Positions 23,545 to 35,064 of a DNA stretch of 64,000 bases are shown here, one piece after another; the first letter of the stretch is position 1; every line of letters begins with the position of its first letter. The DNA comes from Pyrus communis (taxonomy: Eukaryota > Streptophyta > Magnoliopsida > Rosales > Rosaceae). A program made the translations under genes and the position numbers. The notes under the pieces were generated by a model. The model was not told the origin of the DNA. It saw only the letters and a list, made by a program, of their open reading frames with translations, and made no database searches. The stretch is taken from positions 29,524,381-29,588,380 of the forward strand of contig NC_084807.1 of the NCBI RefSeq assembly GCF_963583255.1. Direction: 5' to 3'.

Positions 23545-24494
23545 CAATAACAAGAAACTGCGACAAATGGAGTTGTTTTGAGTCTCCAATAAAAGCGAGA
23601 TGCCTTGTAAAATAACACGACAACTTATCCTGACTCCAGATTAAAGCAAACAGAAGCACCAAAAATTGCTGATCAGTCATCACTAACAAGGCCATGTATT
23701 TTGTTTTCCGAGTCTTCCCAGTAGAGAAAAAGATGTACACATTGGCATGTTGCACAATTCTTGCAAGAACTAATACAGAAGGCACTATTTACATGGACAC
23801 GAAAGCAAAGAACAAGACTATCAAAATTAAAGTAAAAACTCTAATGCCTTCTCATTGCTCTGTATGTAATCTAAAAGTCTACCATACGCGAATTTCGCCC
23901 ACATCTTGGGTTTCTCTTCATTTCTCATCAACGTCAACATCAATAATCTCCGGCTCTGACTTTGACGAAGAAGGGCCTCCTCTACCGTCTCTTGAAAATC
24001 TGGCTGCCACACTGTTTCCACAGCTTCCACAACGGATTACTCGATTCTTGTAACCAACAAATTGCCTCTTACAAGCCTGACAGCACCCTGTCCAAATTCC
24101 AAATTTCGCACAACACACTTAGCCATTCAAATAGCCATCTGATTGATTGCGTTAAAAAGTTAAAATTTCCATACAAACCCAATCGGTTTAGTTGCAGACT
24201 AGCAGATCACTAACCACATACATATGCAACCAGTAATACCTTAATAACAAGGTTGTTGGCAACTGCTCCGATGAGAAGAGGAGCAGCAAATGGAAGCACC
24301 CAAATAGCGAAAATCAATATCTGAAAAAGCCATCCGGATAATGCAAACCACAACAAGAAAATTGTCTTAAAAAACACGAAACAAAAAAGCAAATAGTCGA
24401 ACACGAAATGATCAACAAGACAAAATATTTGCATAATTTCGGAATGTGAGCTCATATGCTTACCTCAAAGCTTCTTCCCAATGGGGTCTCCATA
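23545..24494 (-). pseudogene. Truncated second copy of the plastid zinc-ribbon gene
   Basis: Segmental duplicate of 18740-19705. It keeps exon 4 (24087-23918), exon 3 (24365-24240) and about half of exon 2 (from about 24494, reading ETPLGRSF then E before GTAAG), but exon 1 with the transit peptide and ATG is absent. Exon 3 has one extra codon (GAVANN instead of GAANN). Exon 4 keeps both CxxC pairs (CQAC, CGSC), shows SVAARF for TVWQPKSDF and ends EIIDVDVDEK. Open frames and splice sites are still intact, so decay is recent or the exons are still used. The break in exon 2 is 7-8 bases beyond the EMB1270 stop codon on the same strand. It could be spliced into EMB1270 read-through transcripts, but has no start of its own that I can see. 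Confidence 0.8.
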
Positions 24495-24501
24495 TACATA
24501 T

Positions 24502-27500
24502 CTATTTGAAGGCTTTTCTTGCTGATACAATATGTTTGGTATTTGACAACATTGGTCTTACATACTTCCTCTTCCCAAGCCTTTTAATCCTGCTCACCCT
24601 CCTCGGTTCCCCCTTTTCCTTCATTTTTTCTAACTTCTCTTTCCTCCCCTCAATGTCAGCTTCGATAACTTTCTCTCTCTTTTCATCTGATAGCAGAGCC
24701 AATCTAGCAAATTTCTTTGGTCTCACTAGTCCAAGCTTCTCAGTTATCTCCTTAAACGCAGGAACGAGACCGCGTCTTAGGAAGCATCCATCGATGAGCT
24801 GCATTGAGTTTGATTCGGGGAGAGATGGGGCATCTTTCAACTCGAGGTCCAAGCAAAATGGGGAGTCCTTTAACCACATCCTGAGGGAGTGTGCCTTTGC
24901 TACTAGAAGGCCGCTTCGTGTTTTGCAAGGCAGAAAAGGCGAACCCATCTCCCAAAGGCATGCCTTCAATGTGCTATTAAGTGAAACCATGTTGTACTCG
25001 GATGTTCCCGTTATCAGGACAACTGATTTCGGAGACTCTGGATAACCCTCCAAGGATGCATCCTGCCATATGTTAAGGACCTCTGTGTAAGACTCAGAAA
25101 TGAAAGTGGAGATACAAAAGGGTAGATAGCAAAGAAAACTACAGGGGAAAAAGAGAGTTGCCTGCATCTGATCAAGCCATAATGTAAGACCAACAAGAGC
25201 AGAACCAGCTGACAACTTTCTAAAATCAGCACCCCAGTCTTTGTCAGCTACCCTGCATTTAAAGGGTTACTAGGTATAAGCTAACTGATCGAAATAATAC
25301 TGAATAATAAGGAAAACGCACATCGTTTGTTGGTTAAGTTAGCCTTCACAATTTCGACCTATCAATACCTACCTGAACACATTATTGTTATAGATGCCTC
25401 TCTTTACAGCCAATTGGAAAACCCATGAAGCAGTGGCTCGGAGTTCATATGCCCACAAAAGGTCCTCCAATGCGTTGACAAAGTTGAAGGCTGCATTGTC
25501 TTCTAGGGGTTCTAGTTTCTCTAGACAACAGTCTACTTCTGAAACTAGCGATTCAGGATTTTCGGTCACAAGCCTACAAGACAACGATTTGTTTGGAAAT
25601 GGATCAGCCAAAACAATAAAGCATGGAAGAAGAAGAAATTCTGTTTGTGAGCTTCAGTCTCTCTCCAACATGAGAACCAATAATTACCTGATAGGAAGAT
25701 CAAATCCAACATCACGCAGTGCGTTTAGGAGAAAAAAAGCTTCACTTCTGTGCTGAGACAAACTTGCAGCCCTTATAAAACAAGTCCAAAGTCTATGATC
25801 TGGCGCCAGACCGCCTTCCTTCATCTCGTTGAGCTTTTGAATTCCAATGTTATAATCTCCGTTCTTCAGATAAGCACCAATAACTGAACTATACGGTAAC
25901 GTATCAAGATCTAAGCCAGTTACTTTCAAATTGTCAAGCACCTTTTCAGCTTCTTGAGGCTGTCCAGAGCTGCCATAAGAAACCATAAGCAAATGCATTG
26001 TGGCAGAGTTGGGTTCTATTCCAGACTCCTTCATCGTCGCCAACAGCATCTCAGCTTTGTCATGGTCTCCTGAATTTCTAAACATTTTCATCATGGTATG
26101 ATAAAATGAGCGATCCAATTTACATCCATTTGACCTTAACTCTTCAAATAGTTCCTCAGCTTGATCCAACAACTTCTGCTTACCAAACGCTGAAATTAAG
26201 CTTTTGTAAGTATCCAACTTAGGTTCTAGCCCCTGCCTTCTCATTTCATGCATCAATGACAAACCTTCCTCTGGTCTACGATCTTTGCAGTACATTATGA
26301 TTAAAGTATTATAAGTATCCTCATCTGGTTGAAGTGCAGCCTCTTTAATCCGCTGGTATACTTTAACTGTCTTTTTGAAATCCGCAATTCCTGCATATAA
26401 CTTAAGCATAGAATTCCATATTGAGAGATCAGGCCTGAATCCTGCCTCTTCCATCTCAGAAACCATTGCTTCAACATCCATTATTCGTTTTCCCCTGCAC
26501 AATAACTTGATCATAATCCTGAAACAATCCATGTTGGGAAAATAGCCTGCAGCCTTCATTCCTTGGTATATCTTCTTAACCTCAAATATGTTACCGTCTC
26601 GAGCAAATGCTTCAAGTGTCAAGAGAATTGAACTCTTGCTTATTTTAAAACCCATATCTTGCAACTCCTCGATTAGAACATAGAGTTCGTCCAATCTCCC
26701 ATCAACAACCAGAGCTTGCAAAAGACCATTAACAGAATCTACTGTTGGGGAAGGACCATCTCTCATCATTGTGTTAAATATCACTCTAGCTCGCTCATAG
26801 CAACCACTTGCAGCATAAGCTTGTATCAAGGCATTCCAGACCTTCCTATCCACTGATTTACATCTCTGTCTGAGACTTCCCACCAAACTTTCAGCTTTCT
26901 GCCACTGCTTCAATTTCCCATAGACTTCAATAACATCAACATATATGTTGACATTGTCAAATAAAATGCCTTTTGTCTCTGCCTGATCAATCAAATGATG
27001 TGCTGTCTCAGGGAAACCCATCGTACAATATATGAGCACCATAATTTGGTAAAGATGTTGAGAGGGGTCAACGCCATATAATCTCATGTCAGAATAAACC
27101 TGAGAAGCTTCACCAAGGAGTTCATTCTCTTGGCAGCCTTGAATAAGAATTTCATACATGGTAGGACTTCTACTAAAAGAATGGAATCCCCTGGTATTAC
27201 TATATTCCACCAAGGCAGCATCAAATTCACGAGCCTTGCATTGTATGACAACCAGTGCTTCATTTATCAGTTGGGTGGAACTGGGAGCGTGTTCTCTCAA
27301 AAATTCAAGCAATTCACATGCTTCTGAGTGCCTTCCACATGAACTATACGAGCTAAGAATAGATAAAAGATTTTCCCGGTCTAGTTCATAGCCACTACTA
27401 ATAGCTAATCTCAACATTCTGGCAGCTTGGTCATAGCATTCTCCCTTAACAAGAATAGAAGAGATAACTTGTGGGTTCATACCACCAACGTTTTCCATAT

Positions 27501-29325
27501 CTCTGATCACTTTTTCAATGCCTTCCAATTTATTCTCTTTTCCAAGAACCCGCAGCATGACCCCATAGAGAATATTATCTGGCATGAAACCATCCTGCAT
27601 CATTTCGTGATACAATGCCATTGCGTTCTTTGTCTCATTGACCTTTAGATAGATATCCAACATAATGGAGTATGCCAGATGATCAGGTCTAATACCTGAC
27701 CTAACCATGCAATCAAATGTCTCTTGAGCCTCCACCTGTTTACCAGCCTTGGCATATGCACACATCAAAGCACTATACGTCCGAAGAGTGGGTTTCACTC
27801 CACTGTCCAACATCTCTGACATTACATTAGCGGCCTGTGTTATCTTATTTGCTTTTCCAAGTGAATCTATCAACACAGTGTAGGTAACAGCATCAGGAAT
27901 CCGGCCTAGCATTTTCATGTCCCTGTAAACCTGAAATGCTAAATCATGCTGGCCCTGCTTTCCATACATGTGGATGATGGTATTATACGTCATCTCATCT
28001 TTACCAAACCCCATTTTCACCATATCTTCACCAATATCCCTTACTTTCTCTATATCAAGTTCTCTTGCAAAAGCATACAACAAAGAATTATATGTCACTG
28101 CATCTGGGAAAAACCCTTTCGACTCCAATTCCTTAAAGAGCTGCTCGGCTTTGCTTGACTCTCCACATCTCCCATACACCGAAATCATGGCATTATAAGT
28201 CCAAAGATCAGGTTGGCAATTATGTGCTTCCATGTCATTGTAAACATTCACTGCCTCCTCTAAATTAGATTCACGCGAACAGCCACTTATAAGAGTGTTA
28301 TAAGTGATTATATCAGGCCTAAGACCCGCCCTTCTCACCTCATTCAAAAGTTCAATTCCCAAATTTGGTGTCATTGCACCTGACCTTAGCCGAGCATTGA
28401 TCAAAGTATTGAGACTCACAAGGTCCGGTTCGCACCCTCTCTCATGCATTACATCGAGCAGTCCTTGGACCTTGCTAAACCGACCATTTCGAGCATAAAC
28501 ACCCATCATTGCATTGTACACTTGGACTGTATTCCCAATTCCAGGTTCAGCCCTTTGAAATATCTCCACAGCCAATTCTTCTTGGTTAGCCTTTCCAAGA
28601 ACAGCCAAGATAGTGGCAAGCATTCGAGCATTTGGGGAGTACCAATGGCGTAAATTCAACCATTCGTACACCTCCAATGCGCGCTGCCAGCTCGACTGGC
28701 CTACCCATTTCACCACAAAGCAAAAATCAGTCGGAGTCATTTGAACTCTCCTATCATCCAACACATTGGCTACAAACTCGTCGGATTTCAACCCCAAAAT
28801 CCTATCAGTAAAAAGCTTCACTCTTTCCCGCCAATCTTTTGCTCTTTTGAGAGCAAGTTTCGTCATTTTCTTCGCCTTGGTTTTGCTCGGCCTCCCCAGC
28901 ACTTGTTGGGTTTCGTCATTCCTCTCCTCCAAAGCTCCCACAGAACCCAAATTCTGGTCTTCCTCTCCACCATCAGGGGAATCGCCGACGACATGGTTCG
29001 GCGGAGGAGAAGCAACGGTGAATTGTGTAGGCGGTGAGGGGTAAGTTTCTGTTAGTTTCAAGTGGGGCCATCTGACTGATGGGGAGGCTCTGCTGTAGCT
29101 AAATTTCTGAGCGGTTTTGACGTTAGTTGTAGTAATAGAGTCAGACGGTGGCTCCGCGGAAAATCTAGAAGTAGAATCGGTGGCAGACGGCGGCGTAGGT
29201 GTCAAAGAGCAAGAAATTAGAGAAGTTGGTTTGCTGCATACCTTGGAAATTGAAGGTGAGGAGGACATCGAGCTTGAATGCAGTAAGGGTGACGTGGTGA
29301 CGGTCAGCACTCCTGAGAACGCCAT
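24502..29325 (-). CDS. EMB1270: EMB1270-type large P-class PPR protein (plastid)
   Basis: Four exons on the minus strand: 29325-25688, 25573-25373, 25252-25162 and 25062-24502; 1496 aa. The N-terminus (MAFSGVLTVTTSPLLHSSSM) is Ser/Thr-rich like a plastid transit peptide. From about residue 190 the protein is a long array of 35-residue PPR motifs, for example VTYNSLLYAFARELDIEKVR, with no E/DYW tail. The C-terminal part (ADFRKLSAGSALVGLTLWLD, SPKSVVLITGTSEYN, FCLDLELKDAPSLPESNSMQ) matches what I recall of Arabidopsis At3g18110 and looks SMR-like but degenerate. EMB1270 is required for embryo development and for splicing of several chloroplast group II introns. Intron 3 (25161-25063) has a GC donor (CAG|GCAACT), is 99 nt long and is open in frame. 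The gene is divergent from the Agenet gene, 287 bp between start codons. Confidence 0.9.
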
Positions 29326-29476
29326 GGCTGCTGTGGTTTAGACTGCAGCGTTATTCTTCTTCCATTGTTTGTTTCCGTCGAATTTGAGAGGTTGCAGAGA
29401 TGGAGCTCTGGTGCTCGCGTTTTTGGCTGGGAAGAAGAAGATGATGCTATCAGTCGTAGATATTTCTGTCTTGGAT

Positions 29477-29551
29477 TGGGCCAACGATGTGATTGGGCTT
29501 TTCGGCTTTAAATGTTATATATAAGGGCACGAGTTTAAATGCCGATGGGCT
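29477..29551. promoter_or_regulatory. Bidirectional EMB1270/Agenet promoter: three site II-type motifs and a TATA box
   Basis: TGGGCC at 29477-29482, TGGGCT at 29494-29499 and TGGGCT at 29546-29551 match the site II consensus TGGGCY common in plant growth-related promoters (TCP targets). 'ttatatataag' at about 29515-29525 could be the TATA box of the plus-strand gene, about 90 bp before its ATG. Confidence 0.5.
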
Positions 29552-29612
29552 CTGAGCCTAAGAGTCCAAGACTTAGAGACCTACTTGACAGAGAGCTTCG
29601 CAGGCGACGGCC

Positions 29613-31417
29613 ATGGCGGACGACCCCCACTTCGAGGTAGGCGACGAGGTGGAGGTCACCTCCCCAATCCACAACATGCGCGGCACCACATTCCAGGCGA
29701 AAATCGTCGCCAAGTCGAGAACAAAATCGAAATTCAAAGTAGAGTACAACAGAGTGAAGGCCCGGATCGATCGCAAGATCAGCGGCGGCCACAAGGGCGG
29801 CAAGGCGGCGCTGAGGGAAGAGGTCGACGCGGCTCTCCTCCGGCCTCCTCCGCCGCGAGAAAACGACTACCGGTTCAAATTGGGCGACGTGGTGGACGCC
29901 TTCTTTTGCGGCGGGTGGTGGGAGGGCGTCGTGGTCAGTGATGTTTTGGTGGACAACACGCTTGGGGTTTACTTCCGGTTCGCCAAGGAGAAGTTTGAGT
30001 TCGAGCCCGAGGAGCTGCGGCTTCACCGAGAGTGGGTAGAGGGGTCCTGGGTCCCACCTCTTCAACAAGGAGTAAGTAATTTTTTTCAATTTTTCTTACA
30101 TTTTCTTGGTTTTGATTATTTGTGCTGTTTAACTGTTGCCAGTTAGGGATTAAAGACAGAATCTTTGTTCTTATGTGTGTTTTTCCAATGATTAAGGATG
30201 ATTTGTAGTGACATGTTCCTAGTAGTATTTATAGTCGCAGTGAAAATTCAGATTCCAAGGATCGTGTTGTGCTCTTCTGAGTAATGCATATCCAAATTGA
30301 AGAAAGTTATCTCGTTAAACTGAGCGCAGTAGCGTTCTAAGGTTTATGCAACCGACGCCACTTAGTGGGATAAGACTTGCGAATTTCTTGTGTCTTGTTT
30401 TTAAGTGCAACCTCGTCAAAACTCGGACTGCAGGATGTCTTAGATGCCAAAGAACCAAAGACTCAGATGAAGGAGGAATTGATGGAAGGAACAACGGTTG
30501 AGGTTTGCACTGATGAGGATGGATTTCAAGGCGCTTGGTTTGCTGCAAATATTGTCAAAGTAATGGAGAAGGATAAGTTTTTCATTCGATACAAGACAAT
30601 AAAGACAGATGACAACAAGGAGTTGTTGACGGAAGAGGTCGATGCAGAGCACATAAGGCCTCGTCCTCCAAAAGTGGTTGCGGCTGAAAGTTTCAGTCTG
30701 ACGGAAGAGGTTGATGCTTTCTATAATGATGGCTGGTGGGAAGGTGTGATTCGCAAGGTCCTTCCCGGGCGAAGGTACAAAGTTTACTTCAAAGGTACAG
30801 ATGATGAACTGATGTTTCAGCACTCTGATTTGAGGCCACGCCAAGATTGGATGGATAGAACATGGGTTATGGCTTCTCAGGTATACGTCTGAACACTCTC
30901 CTTTATTGATGCAATTTTTAAGCATCTTCTTCCTCTGCAGATTTTCGGATTATGAACTTACAATCTGTTAGTAACGGTGTATAGAGTGTTTTGACAATGA
31001 AACACATAGTTAATAGAACACATGGAATGTAAGTAACAGAAAACGTAGAATCTGCCTAGAAGTTCTTGCGTAGCCAAAGTGTGTGAACACCCACAATCTA
31101 GACATGCCGAGTTTTGATAAATACTCAGCTGCATTGTTAAACCAGTTATGTGGTTGAAACTAATCGAATCCAGATTATTTCGTTACAGTTAGTCTTGCGG
31201 AGTATCGATGTATCAGGATCTAGGGTTTTAAGCCACGTTTGAACTCGGAGATAAATCATGCTTAATATCTCATTTCTTTCCAAGTTTCGGTGAGGTTTTT
31301 AGGCAGTAGTAATTATTGCAGATGGAGATGGGGGAAAATAGTTTGATAACTCATTTCTATGAAGATCCTTACATCGGCATGCTATCTAACAAATTTTTTC
31401 AGGCATTGAAGCATTGA
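29613..31417 (+). CDS. Plant Agenet-domain protein (four Tudor-like units)
   Basis: Three exons: 29613-30071, 30434-30880 and 31403-31417; 306 aa. The start MADDPHFEVGDEVEVTSPIH begins directly with the first Agenet unit. Agenet domains come in pairs: units 1-2 in exon 1 (EVGDEVEVTSP; LGDVVDAFFCGGWWEGVVV) and units 3-4 in exon 2 (EGTTVEVCTDEDGFQGAWFA; TEEVDAFYNDGWWEGVIRKV). The 'GWWEGVV' and 'VYF' motifs are the plant Agenet (Tudor/Royal) signature. Exon 3 adds only ALKH. The family binds chromatin or methylated histone tails in the cases studied, and this short form resembles the N-terminal part of DUF724 proteins. The specific role is unknown. It converges on RPL13. Confidence 0.88.
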
Positions 31418-32308
31418 GTTCTTATCGTGAAAGCATTCCATCGGGAGGTGGTGGACATTTTTTGTGGGGTTCTTGGCACGCCTGGTAGTAGACTCCAGAG
31501 TCGTCGTTGGATTTGATTGCGATTTCTTGTGTAGTTTTTGAAAGAGAGAGCACTAACTTACCAGCGCGTTTTGCTGCTCAATCGTACGGAATTAGTAGGA
31601 GTTTTTGCAGAGATTATGATTTGTGATTCTTGTTTTGGTGGATATTATGATCTGGAATTGAACAATCTGATTTTGATGTGAATGAACAATTCAAGGGGAC
31701 TTGGATCCAAATCATATGCTATTAATCCGCATCATTCGAAATCAAATGCAATCACAAATAACAAAATCCCAATATGGTATCAGATATAACAAACGCTAAA
31801 ATTGATGGGTTGAAGAAGCAAATCGACAGATGAAAACCTAAAACGACTCCAAAGCTCTCTAGTTCTTCTCTTCCTTGTCTGCCTCGGCTGCCTTCTTGAG
31901 CCTGGCACCAACGTGGCGTTTGTTCATCCTCTCCATGCCAACTTTGTCATATGCCTCTTTGATTAGGGCCTCGTTTTGGTAGATGGTATGATCTGGGATT
32001 GAACCATTTGATATTGATGTGAATGAACAATTCAAGGGAACTTGGATCCAAATCATATGCTTTTAATCGACACCATTCGAAATCAAATGCAAGCACAAAT
32101 AACAAAACACCAATCTGGCATCAGAAATAAACACCAATATGGTATCAGAAATAAACAGCAATGGAAGCATCTCTTTAACTTGGATTACTTAAGTTTACAA
32201 ACTCTAAAATTGATGGGTTCAAGAAACAAATCCCGCAGTTAACATATGAAAATCTAAAACAAAAATCCTTCCAAAATGAAACCCGACACCAAGTGCGCAT
32301 CAAGCTCT
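31418..32308. other. 3' regions of convergent genes, with a tandem copy of the RPL13 tail
   Basis: Holds the 3' UTR of the Agenet gene and the RPL13 3' UTR. It includes a tandem duplication described as a separate feature. Confidence 0.6.
31645..31985 (-). pseudogene. Duplicated RPL13 3' end (last ~34 codons plus 3' UTR)
   Basis: On the minus strand, EAYDKVGMERMNKRHVGARL then KKAAEADKEEKN and a stop (31861-31859) mirrors the true RPL13 end. About 210 bp of downstream sequence is shared too: 'aatgaacaattcaaggg' occurs at about 31680 and 32021, 'acttggatccaaatcatatg' at about 31698 and 32039. Copy 2 is the tail of the real gene (about 31986-32405). The fragment has no start codon or upstream exon, so it is a tandem by-product and not a gene. 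It could supply an alternative polyadenylation region. Confidence 0.85.
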
Positions 32309-33566
32309 CTATTTCTTCTCTTCCTTCTCTGCCTCTGCTGCCTTCTTGAGCCTGGCACCAATATGGCGTGTGTTCATCCTCTCCACGCGAAGTTTGTCAT
32401 ATGCCTTGAATGATTTCAACTCATCGGTAACCTTCACAAGCTCAACTGTAGGCTTCTCACGTGCAATTGGAAGGTAGGGGCCTTGGAGCTGGGTGGCATT
32501 GGCAATTTCCTCCGCAGGAGAATCACCAGCCTGAGGAAAAAAAAAAAAAAAACGAACTTATGAAGATAAGATACCATGCACACATAAAATCAACATTCTT
32601 AAAACTTCTCTACATCAACCACTTAACATCACCTTGATATGCTTGGCGCGTCTTGGGAAGACCACTAATTTGGCCTTGTATGTCTTCAGACGCTGAACAT
32701 TAGCTTGAAGACCCTCGAGAGAACGATTCTTCCTACGATGATCAACAGAAATTCCAATTGTTGGTGCAAGTTTCTTTGGAATCCCGGCAGACTGGTAAGC
32801 AAACAAGGTAAACAACTTGTTAAAATCATCACATAAAAGCTCACCTGTTAAAACCAGAAGCAAAATAAACACAAAAACTGATCTAAGAATTCCAAATTTA
32901 GGATCATGTTTATATTTTTATGGAATCTGGCGATCTGCAAATGTTTCGAAACTGAAAAACAATCGTATTTTATTTATCCTTATAACACTTCATCCTGTAA
33001 TCAACTTCAATAAACTCGTACAATAAAAGCTGGATGAATTCCAACACTAATTCCAAAGCAAAATAGAGGAATGAAATGAAGCACTTTGTCAAAGATTTCC
33101 ATAAAACTCGCATGCCATAATTGGAATCCATGAGTAAATAACACTAGACGCCCGACTTACCTTCAATTCTTCAAGAGTAAAGCCTCTACCAGCTCTCACT
33201 TTCATGTTATACTTGAGAGTCTGTCCATGAACAATGGGACGCAGGGGCCCAGTGGTTGGACGAGGGAAGGTTTTCACAGCCTTCTTCTGGCGAGCTGATG
33301 ATATTATAAAAGAGTCAAGTCAGTCAAATTACAAATGATCGTTTGTGAAATAAGCAGGATGATGTGAGCGACAGTGTTTAGTACGGCGCACACAAAAGAG
33401 TAGACGTAAAGCTAAGAAACAAGAAAAGAGGTGATAAACACGACTAGTGTAACTCACCAGTCCTCCTCCTGGTCTTCCTAGCAGGTTGGTTAAACCAGGT
33501 CTTGACATAGTTCTGCCAATGCTTCCTGAAGTGAGAGCTCGGGATAACGTTGTTGTGCTTCACCAT
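32309..33566 (-). CDS. RPL13: 60S ribosomal protein L13 (eL13)
   Basis: Four coding exons: 33566-33458, 33294-33161, 32791-32633 and 32530-32309; 207 aa, the usual length of plant eL13. It starts [20 protein letters not shown] and contains [53 protein letters not shown] and a C-terminus rich in Lys and Glu. eL13 is a structural protein of the large cytosolic ribosomal subunit. A 5'-UTR intron runs from about 34052 to about 33575, with the leader exon near 34053-34130. Upstream motifs are typical of ribosomal protein promoters (listed separately). The last exon and 3' UTR are partly repeated next door at 31645-31985. Confidence 0.97.
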
Positions 33567-34133
33567 GGCTTACCTACAAGGAAACCGAATCGCATAATTC
33601 AGAAACACAAAATCCATATTCCATTTATGTTAACTTCACTCAGAACTCCAAATGCACAACTCACACAGCAAATACCGAATATCGAACGAAAAACACGAAA
33701 ACAATCTTCTTCCTGAATCAATAACAAGTAATTAAAAACCCTAAAAAATACGAACCATAGAGTTGAGAAAATGCAATACATTTGCTAGCACAGACAGATT
33801 CCAACATACAAAAGTTATTCCAGTTCATTAAAAAACTCAGCGACCTAACCCGTACAAAACCAAAATTAAGAAAAATCCACAACATATCAGAAGCAATAAA
33901 ACCTACAAATCTAAGCATTTGCAAATTCAAACACCTAAATCTTCGTTCGGCGGGTGAAGGACACATGAGACGAAGAAAGCAATGAAATTGGACACAATTA
34001 ATCGAAGATTTCTAGAGAAAAATAGAGAGGGAAAGAGAAAGTAAGGATAACCTGAAATCGGCGTCGGTGTCGGCGTCGATGAAATGCTCACTTGCTTCCT
34101 CCACTCGCGCAGCCCCAACTACGCTGCATGCAG

Positions 34134-34182
34134 CTAGGGTTAAACTCGCGTGTCTTTAGTACTGGGCCGGACGTTTTGGGCC
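34134..34182 (-). promoter_or_regulatory. RPL13 promoter: telo-box-like motif and two site II elements
   Basis: On the gene's strand, AACCCTAG (34134-34141) resembles the telo box (AAACCCTA). Two GGCCCA motifs (site II, TGGGCC on the plus strand at 34163-34168 and 34177-34182) lie just beyond. Telo box plus site II is the well-known arrangement in plant ribosomal protein promoters. Confidence 0.65.
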
Positions 34183-34791
34183 TCGTATGGTAAGTAATTT
34201 TACTCATGCGGGCTCAAACTGTTTATCTTTCAAAACGGGTTACTTTTCTTGGGTTCCTGGGTCGGTTATATATATATATATAGTCACAGTTAGGGTCGGC
34301 CTAAACCACAACTCCTGCAGTCTTTCTCTGTGGTCCACATGACATGGTTTATTTAGAATACTTGTATTCTTACAATACCACATCAAACTGTAATGACATT
34401 GAAAGCTATAGTTTTACACCCTGAATCAAATTGTGAGCGTTCAAGTCCTTGCAACATAAACCCGTTGTACGCTTTCGGTCCCTTGAATGTCAAATTAATC
34501 TAAATCGCGGCATTTCGTGAATTGATGAATTTGTTGTACATCCTCCTTTTTCGCTTCTTTCAGTATGACAATAACCCATCGTTGTTTCTTCTTGAAAACT
34601 ATGCATTGAATGTAGTACTCGTCCTTCAATTTTGTCAATGGATGTCTAATTGACAATGTTTCAAAACATTGTCTACAGATATTTTCTTCTAGCTGTATAT
34701 TACAAAGACGGCCTTCTTGTTAACGGCTGTGATAAAATATGAACCTGCTAAGGTTTCATGGGTTCTAGAGTTTAAGCCATGAGAGAGAAGT

Positions 34792-34992
34792 GTTGAAGAT
34801 GGTTTTGTATATTTGCTTGATGAAACAATTACAAGATGAATGGCTTAATGAAACAATTACAAGATGAAACATATATATAGGGAAGAAAAAGAACATAAGC
34901 CTAATTTTGCCTAACTTTCCTAACTTGCTTGACTAACCTAACTTGCCTAACTTTGAACAAGAAAATTGACTAGCCTACCATTATTTCAACAT
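34792..34992 (+). mobile_element. Possible short LTR remnant (TGTTGAAG...TTTCAACA)
   Basis: Starts TGTTGAAGATGG just after a purine run (gagagagaag, 34782-34791) and ends CCATTATTTCAACA, giving TG...CA inverted ends typical of a copia LTR of ~200 bp. I see no target-site duplication and no partner LTR, so the call is weak. Confidence 0.3.
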
Positions 34993-35064
34993 GTTTATTT
35001 CATGCATTTTAACAGGCTGTGAACTTATTGAAAAATCGATGATATGCCTCAACAAGACTGCACG

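Noticed and set aside
28741..29341. Plus-strand ORFs over the 5' part of EMB1270
   Set aside because: Shadows of the long EMB1270 exon on the opposite strand.
34792..34992. Confident solo LTR
   Set aside because: TG...CA ends and a purine tract are present, but there is no target-site duplication or partner, so it is listed only as a weak feature.
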